Assembly (NCBI RefSeq): GCF_000143415.4
Contig: NW_003314284.1
Coordinates: forward strand, 211,883 to 275,882
Source of the DNA: Selaginella moellendorffii
Lineage: Eukaryota; Streptophyta; Lycopodiopsida; Selaginellales; Selaginellaceae
DNA: 64,000 nt
Direction of reading: 5' to 3'
The translations under genes were made by a program, and so were the position numbers. Below, in pieces: positions 54,413-64,000 of this stretch. Within the stretch, counting starts at the first letter, position 1; each line of letters begins with the position of its first letter. The notes beneath the pieces are model-generated. The model ran no database searches, was not told the DNA's origin, and worked only from the letters and a program-made list of their open reading frames with translations.

Positions 54413-57155
54413 TTATGTCCTATAAGGCGATAACAGCAAACAGGTAAGAGGCCCATCAGAGATATTTTCATACCATGGAAGCTTGCGAACCAATGCTGCA
54501 GGATCCTTGTCCCACTCGGCCACTCCAAGGCTTTTCCCTGTAAGTTCGTCAGCGTAGCGGAGAGCCTGCCTTTGTAGAAGCATGATAACGAACTTCTGAG
54601 ACAGAATAAAGCTGTGGCGATACATGTCTGGTGCCACGCCAATGATTTGACGAGCAAGATCGACCAATGCTGCAGAGGCAACAATTAGTTGACACATTTG
54701 TTTGGGCAGGCCAAGTAATGTCACTTACCTGCACCAGATTTGTCCGAGAACAAGTAAGGTTGCAGCCAAGGCCACAGTCGCTGAAGTGTCTCTATAGACT
54801 TTTTATCTTCTTGAGACAAGTGTATGGCACCAATAATGAAACCTGGAATAGGAAGTCCTAAAACAGAAGAGAAAAACTGCCAAACTTGGAGATGAGCAGT
54901 TCGAGACAAGGCATCAACCAAACGCACGAACTGAAAGAAAATGTTTTAGAGGATCTTTACCAAAACAAAAACATACCTCAGCCAGCGCAAGCTCTTGAAT
55001 AAAGCTTCCTTTAGGATCAAGTAGCAGAGACACTGATTGCTTGGCAAAATCGTCTGGAAAATCATTGCTGTGTTGCTCAAGAGACATGAGCTTCTGAAAG
55101 TCCTGAAAGCTGGTAAATATATACTCCAGTCTTGTCACATTGAGCTGATTGTTCTCGGAGTACAAAAAGTACTTGAGAACTTTTCGCATTCGAGAGCTGT
55201 AACCATGAGTACGTGTTATTCAACCTACAGCCAAAGTGGTTGCCAAACCTGTCATCGGTGACTAGACGCTTCGCGACATATGGATAACACTCCTTTGTGA
55301 TAGTGTAGTCTGGATCAAATTCAAGGCCAATCCCTTCCAACAGCGAGAATGCGCGAATGATCAGTGAAAAGTACGATGGAACAACTAAAGGATAATCTTT
55401 GGAGATTTTTGCGATGCCATTGGATATCTGTGACACGAGAAATTAGCAGAAAGAATCAAGTAAAAATAAACTTACCTCTTGCATGTTAACCTTTCGTGCG
55501 CCGCCACCACGGAGTAGCTCCGTAAAAATTTGAGTAACTTCTGGTACTATTGTAGTAGTCATTCTAGGATCAGTTTGATCTGGCAAGAAACCCAGCTTCA
55601 CAAGATCTTCGGCTACACCAACGTAATCGGAGTTTCCTACATGTGCCAGGTATTCAATCATTGCTAACTGCCGTTCTTCTGTAACCTGTGCTGTGGATAA
55701 CAATGTTTATTCGAATGGCAATGAAAAAAAACAAGAAATTGAAACGGTAAGCCCACCTCTGTCATTAATCCATAGTCTAAGATACAAAGGCGTCCATCCT
55801 CGGTCCGCAGAAGGTTTCCGGGATGAGGATCCGCATGAAGGAAACCACTCTCGAGAAGTTGAAACAAATAGCAAGTCAGAGCAGTATTTACCAGAGACAA
55901 TGCATTCGCTTCTCTGATTTCCGATAACTTCTCTCCATCAATCCATTTTGTCGTGAGAACCTAAAGGAGAACGTAAAACAAATGGGAAGTACAAGCACGA
56001 GAAAAACTTTGTTACCTGACCAGATGTATACTCCATATAAACTTTGGGGATCACAACCATCGGAACTGGAGACATACTCTTTATAAATCTTTGCGCATTA
56101 TTGGCCTGCTAAATAACGTAAGATGCAAACACTGAAATGACCGTGGAACAAACCTCTTTGAAATAGTCAAGCTCGTCAAAAAACCGCAAAGCCCATGTGT
56201 CCAGAAGATCGACAAAGTCCGTGTGAGACTTTAACATGCGCTGTAAAGTGCCTGCGACTAGTCGCAAAATAAAAAGATCGCAAGCTATGACTTGGAGCAC
56301 TCCGGGCCTCTGTACTTTGACAGCAACGACGTCGCCATTACTTTTCAGTCGAGCTTTATACACCTGAAAGATGGATTTCACATTCCCTAGAGAATACCAA
56401 GTTTTGTACGCAGCGTACCTGGCCCAAAGAGCCCGCAGCAATTGGCTCCGATGAGATGTCGTAGAAAACATCGTTTCCAATATTCTTTTCGATCATTCGC
56501 GTAGCCAACTCGTTCGAGAATGGAGACACTTTGTCTTGAAGCTTTTGGAGCTGCTCCAAGTAAGCAGTGGATACCATGTCGGGTCGAATGCTCAAAGCTT
56601 GGCCAATCTATCGAAAAACACCGAAACAATTGATGAGCTTCCGAACAAAAGGGGAGAAAACATGAATTTGCGTACCTTGATAGCAGTCGGCCCGAGCTTA
56701 GTGATGAGCAGCAAGAATTCGGCAGCGCGACGCCTCTCGTTCTCTCTCGACTTATCTAAAGTCTTGTCAAGCACAATGCTTAAGATAAACAAGGAGCACT
56801 CGGACGCTACAGCTAAAACTCTCGCAATCACTCTAAATGGCCGTGCTTGGAAATACGAAGAAATGGCATCTGGATCGTACCTCACGGAAAGCTCATCCAC
56901 ACGGCGCGATCCCTCGATCCGACGCAGGATTTTCGACAATGCGGGCTCAAATCGCCTCGCCACAGAGCTAAACCTATCATTCAGTGCCGTGCGACGCTGC
57001 GCCAAGGAAAAAGAGGATCGCAAATGCGATCCTCTTCTCCCATTCCGCTGCAGAGAGCTCCATTCCACTCGAAATCTTCGTGGAATCCCTTCCTTGCCCG
57101 CTGAGAATCTTGGATCGACGAAGACCGCCCTGGATCCCCGAGCCTCGCAAGCCAT
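54413..57155 (-). CDS. ABC1K: ABC1-like atypical kinase (ABC1K, plastid)
   Basis: Multiple exons run from ATG 57155 (MACEARGSRAVFVDPRFSAG; basic, Ser/Arg-rich transit-like N-terminus) to stop 54413. Family motifs are KLGPTAIK joined to IGQALSIRPD (the KxGQ motif), AAGSLGQVYKARL (Ala-rich loop), VAVKVQRPG (Lys), FHELDY-like FFDELDYFKE, LHADPHPGNLL (catalytic) and ILDYGLMTE (DFG-equivalent DYG). This is the UbiB/ABC1 fold. Plant plastoglobule members regulate prenylquinone metabolism. I lean to ABC1K1/ABC1K3 from the N-terminal RYDPDAISSYFQARPF segment, but the subgroup is not proven. Divergent from RPS21 with 146 bp between start codons. Confidence 0.92.
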
Positions 57156-57301
57156 GCCAAAATAAAATAAAAAAGATATGCTAAAGAACCCTAAACCATG
57201 AAGACTTGAAAAACTTGAATCGCAGCCGTTTGTTCGCAGATCTAGGGTATCATTAGGGTTCTTTCGTTGTGCTGCGGCTGAGGAGGAGAAAGAGCGCCAT
57301 C
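57156..57301. promoter_or_regulatory. 146-bp bidirectional promoter, ABC1K/RPS21, with telo-boxes on both sides
   Basis: The start codons of ABC1K (-) and RPS21 (+) are only 146 bp apart. The interval contains AACCCTAAA (about 57188-57196) and TAGGGTT (57254-57260), one facing each gene. There is no room for separate promoters, so a shared one is inferred. Confidence 0.75.
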
Positions 57302-57675
57302 ATGCAGAACGAGGAGGGCGAGAACGTCGATCTCTACATCCCCAGGAAGTGGTAAGCGCGAATCTCCCGCTTCCTTTGTGGCCGCTCTCATCAGCGCGAT
57401 TGATTTTCTTGCGCAGCTCGTCGACCAACAGGCTCATCACTTCCAAGGATCACGCGTCCGTGCAGATCAATGTCGGGCATCTGGATTCCCAGGGAGTTTA
57501 CATCGGCAAGTACACCACATTCGCCTTCTGCGGCGCTGTCCGATCTCAGGTAAATCTCCGCGACTTTCTCTTCTCTTCGAGAGCTCTGAGTTCTTTTTCG
57601 TGCTCTTTCCAGGGAGATGTGGACAGTGCGCTGGATCGGCTATGGCAGAAGAAGAAAGCCGAGCTCAAGCAGTAG
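57302..57675 (+). CDS. RPS21: 40S ribosomal protein S21 (eS21)
   Basis: Three exons encode an 81-aa-class protein: [71 protein letters not shown]. This is the complete eS21 signature (DLYIPRKCSATNR and [15 protein letters not shown]). The first intron splits the Cys codon and the second follows RSQ. It is a small-subunit component needed for late 40S maturation. Confidence 0.95.
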
Positions 57676-57893
57676 CGGCGGTGAACCACCAAGAACTCGC
57701 TTCTCATGTTTTTTCTCGTTTCTCCTTGGATGAAATAGTAAAAGATCTTCCTTTCTGGAACACATTGTCTTCGTTCGCCAAAAAGCAATGCCAGAGTTTT
57801 TCCTTCGCTTGTAAACTCCCTGGGAATCCAGATGCCCTTTATTTCTTCGGAAAGTATAAATACTCGAACCCTAAAAACTCTCGTAACTTGGCT

Positions 57894-58900
57894 ATGGCGA
57901 CTACAAGCAACGACGCACTTGCGGCATGGAAGGCTCAGTTGGCGTTTAAAGGAAAGGTGAGAACGTCCCTGATAGGCGATCTTCTGGGGTTAGTGGCGCC
58001 GAGCGTCCCAAAACGCGAACAAGAGGAGCTGCAATCGCTGCTCGCCGCGAGTGGCATCCACAGAGGAGAACAGCTGCGGAAATTCCATGCCGGCAAGCTT
58101 CTCGATATGGGCGTCTCGGAATGGGTGTGCAAGGTGCTGCTGGAGAAAGAGATCATACGCTCAGGTTGGTGAATCTTTTTGGCCTTCAAAGAATTATCTT
58201 GTCGATGGCAGGAATATCGACTCCCGTGGCGATGAGTGCGCTAGCGGCGTCGCGTGTGGACATCAAGTCGTCCGACCTGGCGATTTTCGACGGGGGATAT
58301 GCGAGCCAGGAGCTGCTGGATCGGCTCCACAAGGAATTCCGCAACAAGACGTGGTTGGATCTGGCAAAGGCAGACATGCGAGAGGATGATGCCGAAGCCT
58401 TAGATTTCCGAAAGAAGGAGGTGGAGGCTCTCTATGGCTACCGCGCGGTCCTCAGGACAATTGTCAGGGAGGCGACGGTTCCATACGCTCTTCGCGACGA
58501 CGAATGCTACGTCGGGAGCTTCTACTTCATGAAACTCGCCAAAACATCTCATGATTCGAAAGAGAGGGAATGGTCGCGGGTGGTGTGGATGCTGCAAGTG
58601 CAGAGCGATGAGATGGAGTTCGCGGAGGCGCTGGGGAGATTGATCCAGGGCATGCAGAAGATCCAGCAGCACCAGGCCTCGAGAGATCTGGCGTACGGAG
58701 TCGTTTGTGGCACGAAGTTCGTGAATGTTTACGAGTTCCATCTCCAGCTTGGCAGCGATGCTGGAGTTCTTCCCCAGGCAGTAGAGAAGTACGAATTTAC
58801 TTTGTATCAGCCCTTGGCGGGGTTTGAAGCGATCGTCACCCTCATGTGTGCTAGCGAAAAGGCTCACGGTTTTGTAGGTGATGAATTGGAAGAACCCTAG
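57894..58900 (+). CDS. Unrecognised 319-aa soluble protein
   Basis: Two exons (57894-58164 and 58212-58900) join in phase (SG|IST) to 319 residues starting MATTSNDALAAWKAQLAFKG. It is alpha-helix-rich and acidic at the end (GDELEEP), without transmembrane segments. Recognisable but unassigned segments are LLDMGVSEWVCKVLLEKEI, TWLDLAKADMREDDAEALDF, VGSFYFMKLAKTSHDSKERE and KFVNVYEFHLQLGSDAGVLP. Good codon use, a clean intron and a long frame support a real gene. I do not know the family. A 5' extension through 57700-57893 (SHVFSRFSLDEIVKDLPFW) is in the same frame region, but this frame belongs to a separate leader or gene, so I start at the ATG. Confidence 0.6.
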
Positions 58901-59394
58901 ATGATTTGAAAGAACCCTAATCCTTACAAGAACCCAATTTCGAATTTGCCGCCCGACACGTGGTGGGGCACGCATGCTGTCACGTTTGCGTGTTGCGTAT
59001 GCGTGTCCCCATGCCGTGTAACGAAGGTAGATCGTGTGGTGGGGTAACCGGCATATTCACGAGATATCCTCTCCACTTAAGCTTATCCTAACAACCGACG
59101 GCGCCACGTGGGCGGAATTAGGAAAGAGCCCGGAAAAATCGGCGGTGGAGATGCCGGCGGCGCAGCAGCGGCGCCGCTTCGTTGCTTCAAGAACCAGCTA
59201 GGGTTTATATTTCTGGGCAGGGCGCCGCGACGCGGGGAGCTTCCAATCGTGTAAGATCTGCGTAGCTAGGGTCGTGTTTGTCTGGGGATTCGGCCATGGG
59301 AGGCGATTTTAGGATACAGAGATTAAGGATCCTATAGCGGTGGCGCAGGGCGATCTAGGATTCCAGCACAGGCTTGATCGATTCGAGGCGGCAG

Positions 59395-61990
59395 ATGGTC
59401 GTCTGCTCCATGGCGCTCTACTCCAGCTCCCCTCCGGCCCCTGTTTCTTGCGGCAGCCATTGCTCCACTCACCACAGCAGCGGCGTCTCTAGCGACTCGG
59501 AGGCCCATCTTTGCTGGCTCCAGGGCGGGCAGAGCTCGGGGCCACGGCAGTCAAGGGCCGGCGGGCTCTCCTACCTCTTCGCCAGTCCCAATGCGCGGCA
59601 GCACTCGTCTTGCGCGATCAGTGACGCGCTGGAGTCGGGCAGCTTGTCATCGTCGGTGAGGAGCGTCTCTCAAGTGGATCATCCCAAATGGGAGGATGGT
59701 CGCAGCGGTAGCATTAACATTCCCGGATCTTCGTTTGGCAAGCGCAGCTCGGTCTCGATCATCCAGAGCCCATACACTTACAGTAGCTGCATCTTCTCGG
59801 TGGCCGGGCGCGAAGCTCCGGTTTGCGCTGATCTTCCTCCGCTGGATCCACACGTTGGTTCGTGGGGTAGAGGTATTGCCACTGTTGACACGCGGACACC
59901 GGTTTATAGGAGAGAAGGATTCGAAGTTAGTCAAGAGGAGAGCAAGAGCTTGACAGCAGCGCTCACGGATTTCCTTGTACATAATGGCGGTAATTCTTTC
60001 GTGGGCTTTGACTTTAGTGACGTGCCGGATTCCAGAACGGCGAAACAGGCGTCACCAAACGAGATCTTGGTGGACGCCCAGCGGCGGCACAAGGTTTTCA
60101 AGGATCCGTTCATAATCAAAGCGTTTAGATTGGCCGAAGAAGCTCATCGCGGTCATGTAAGTTTTTCTCTTTTCTTGTTTCCTTCTTCTTATCTTCTTAC
60201 GTGTTCTTGCTTGCTTTCTTGCAGTTTAGGCGGAGCGGAGAACTTTACCTGACTCACTGCGTAGAGACTGCTATACTTTTGGCGTCGGCTGGTGCGGAAG
60301 CCACCGTAGTTGCCGCTGGTTTACTACATGACACGCTAGATGATTCAAGCATTGACGAGGCGCAAATTCGTGCCATTTTTGGAGACGATGTCGCTGACCT
60401 TGTTGTAGGGGTAAGATGTAGTTTTGATACTGTTTTTGAACGATGGTACTAACTTTGGTTCTAAACAGGTATCGAAGATAAGTCAGCTAAGCCAGCTTGC
60501 TAGGGACAACAACATCGCTAGCAAGACGCTAGAAGCAGATCGTCTCAGGACAATGTTTCTAGCGATGGTCGACGTGCGTGTGGTGTTGATCAAGCTTGCT
60601 GATAGGCTGCACAACATGCGAACTTTGGAAGCTTTGGCAGCGGAGAAGCAGAACCGGATCGCCAGTGAAACTCTTGAAATCCTCGTACCCATAGCAAACA
60701 GGCTGGGAATATGGAGCTGGAAAGCAGAGATGGAGGACCTGTGTTTCAAGTACTTAAATCCTACCGAGTATCAGGAACTTGCTGCCAAACTGATAGAATG
60801 CTGCCGCGGAGGCGTGGTACTGTCGGCGATTGAGCAGCTTGACAAGGCGCTACGTAAAAGTAAGATCAAAATCGAAGATCTTTGTGGCCGGTCTAAAACT
60901 CTTTTCAGCATTTACACTAAGATGAAGAAGTAAGTTGACAAAAAGTTCGCTCTTTATGATTTCGTCTCATCATTGGTCATTTGCAGGAAAGGGCGCAGTA
61001 TCGATGAAATATACGATGTCCGAGGTCTTCGTTTGATTGTCAAAGATGAAGCTGATTGCTACAAAGCCTTGGAGTTTGTGCACAAGCTCTGGGATCACAT
61101 TCCAGGAAAACTAAAGGATTACATCAAACAGCCAAAGGCTAACGGGTAAGTGGCTGGCTTTCATGTTTTGGAGCTTTGAACTGAGTCCGCCTTTCGCAGG
61201 TATCAGTCATTGCACACAGTTGTAAGCGGCAAGGATGGTCTTCCTTTGGAAGTTCAGATAAGAACGAAAGAAATGCACAGTCATGCCGAATTCGGGATGG
61301 CTGCGCACTGGCGATACAAGGAAGGAAACGATACAAAGCACTCCGCTTTCCTTTTGCAACGAGTGGAATGGGCAAGATGGATCCTCACCTGGCACAGCGA
61401 AATCATGGACAACAAGCTACGAGTTTCACCATCACACATGGACTTGAAGTCATCCTGCCCGTTTCCTTTCCACAAGGACGATTGTCGGCACGCTCACCCC
61501 TTTTCTGGACCGCCGGAAAGCGAGGACGATCCACTGTTCGTGATCATGCTCAAAGACGAAACGGTAACTAGCTTTTTGTTTGTTGAAGTTTCCAAGTTGG
61601 GCTGACTTTGCTTGTGTTTCTCCATAGATGATTGTTCAAGAGCTTCCTCCGGGTTGCACTGCTGCCGACCTCGTCACGGAAAGAGGCGCGGATCACTTTC
61701 TTCTCGATCCAGGCGTGCTCTCGGAGATGACACCCCGAGTAAACCATCAGGAGGTGGAGAACTTTCACCAGAAGCTCCGGATGGGAGACGTGGTGGAGAT
61801 CGTGGACAAGGAGGAGAGGTCCAAGGTGTTGGTCACCATGGCTCGAGTTCCAGCCAAAGCTTCCAACGAGATAAGCGTTTACAGAGAGCAGATCCGCCGC
61901 ATGTACGCTGCTGACAGGAGCTGCAAAGTCGATGCACGGAAGATCTTCGAGCTCGCCAAAGAGAACACACAAGTTGCGGGGCTGACTTAG
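59395..61990 (+). CDS. RSH: RelA/SpoT homologue, ppGpp synthetase/hydrolase (RSH2/3-like, plastid)
   Basis: Exon 1 encodes a Ser-rich plastid transit-like region ([12 protein letters not shown]...). It is followed by HD hydrolase ([28 protein letters not shown] with [22 protein letters not shown]) and the synthetase domain ([40 protein letters not shown], then [20 protein letters not shown]). A degenerate TGS-like tail comes last ([16 protein letters not shown]). Length is about 760 aa. There is no ACT domain and no EF-hand, which fits RSH2/RSH3 rather than RSH1 or CRSH. The synthetase YQSLHT and EVQIRT are intact, and the HD site keeps HDTLDD, so both activities are plausible. A telo-box lies at 59199-59206. 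Confidence 0.93.
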
Positions 61991-62277
61991 ATAAACCAAA
62001 GAGAGAAAAAAGAAAGGAAAAGAAGGAAGACTTCCTCACAGGTACATTGTTTCATTCGATTTGTACATTTCACTGTGTATATAACAGGAATCTTGACTTT
62101 GTACCACCGAAAAGAAGTTTCTGGTGTTCACTCTAAAAACTTTAAGGTGGCTTTCAATTCAATCGTTGGTGGGGATTCCTCCAGGATGTGATCTTCACCC
62201 TCGTCATCGCTGGATTTGGCTCAAATAGTATGGTTTCAGTGCGAAGATTTTCATTTGCGAGGAGCTCGAATCGGAGG

Positions 62278-62660
62278 ATGATCAAGGTTTTAAGTTTGCT
62301 TCTTGTGATACTCGCGTGTTGTGAAGGAGCAAGGCTCCAAGGTACTTTACTGTGTGTGTGTGTTTTCATCCAAGTGGTTGTAGCTAACAAGGCTATGGTT
62401 TTGCCCAAAAAAAAGCAAGTAGTTTGGCACTGGCACACTGGAGGAAGGTGAGTGATGAGATTATAATTATCATCACTGATAATTTGATTGCTGGAACCTT
62501 TGGTTGTGAGATTTTTGATAGACCGACTATGAGGATGTGGATCCTATTCCACAGCGGAGGTATCGTCCCAGGCCAGGCCCTACTCCAAGATCCATCCCCA
62601 AAGTTTCTAAAGGGAACTAGAGAAGAAAACATATCATACATATCATATCTTTGTTAATAT
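62278..62660 (+). CDS. Possible small secreted peptide gene
   Basis: A short frame from ATG 62278 begins MIKVLSLLLVILACCEGARL, an ideal signal peptide. A GT-AG intron (62342 to about 62380) then links it to a basic exon (KAMVLPKKKQVVWHWHTGG, about 62381-62448). Its donor GGAAG/gtgagt leaves phase 2, and a possible last exon begins after 62551 (SGGIVPGQALLQDPSP). In the neighbouring frame that last exon reads RRYRPRPGPTPRSIPK, so the peptide end is uncertain. A precursor-type gene (signal, spacer, basic C-terminus) is plausible but not proven. Confidence 0.3.
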
Positions 62661-62832
62661 ATAATAACAAAGAGTAAGATAAATAAGAAATAACAAAGAT
62701 AACAATAATAGTTTGTATAAACCCTAAACCCGTATCCTCTGTTTTTATCTAGGGTTTTTCTTTGACGAGTTTCACACGCGCTCGAAGGTAATAGAATTCT
62801 TTACTCGCTAATTAATCCGATTCTAGGCACGA

Positions 62833-64000
<1,168 letters not shown>

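Overview
The window is nuclear DNA of a land plant with a compact genome. Genes have many short introns (about 45-70 nt, GT-AG), plant telo-boxes (AAACCCTA/TAGGGTTT) sit just upstream of many start codons, and the proteins are plant types: MAP65, ABC1K, RelA/SpoT homologue, ACT-repeat, BIG-type ARF-GEF, PDF1A. The intron size, telo-boxes and a four-domain voltage-gated channel relic together suggest a lycophyte such as Selaginella. That assignment is inference from memory, not a database match.

Layout. 0-2 kb: a broken hAT transposase. 2.1-27.9 kb: a decayed tandem segmental duplication whose ancestral unit reads channel(+) - NLR(-) - MAP65(-) - heavy-metal ATPase(-) - RPA49(-). The left copy (about 5.5-12.9 kb for the shared part) is wrecked: the channel lacks segments, an inversion joins the channel tail to the NLR, two MAP65 exons are deleted out of frame, only the last exons of the ATPase remain, and RPA49 is a scrap. 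The right copy (13.49-27.87 kb) has intact-looking NLR, MAP65, ATPase and RPA49, but only the 3' end of the channel.

28-37 kb: ordinary housekeeping genes: an FCP/SCP-type phosphatase(-), Enhancer-of-polycomb-like(-), an SRm160/SRRM1-like splicing coactivator(+) and a cationic amino acid transporter(+). 37.6-39.6 kb: a frameshifted relic of a P-loop NTPase plus nuclease-like protein resembling the Crinkler/RHS-like effector class. 40-50 kb: a BIG ARF-GEF(+) convergent with peptide deformylase 1A(-), then an ACT-repeat protein(-).

50.1-54.4 kb holds no gene I can support. 54.4-64 kb: ABC1-like kinase(-), divergent from ribosomal protein eS21(+), then an unrecognised 319-aa protein(+), a plastid ppGpp synthetase/hydrolase(+), a possible small secreted peptide(+), and the 5' part of class III alcohol dehydrogenase/GSNO reductase(+), cut by the window end. 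The organelle-related genes (PDF1A, ABC1K, RSH) are unrelated transcription units, not an operon. The most unusual content is the four-domain channel relic and the rearranged duplication that carries it.
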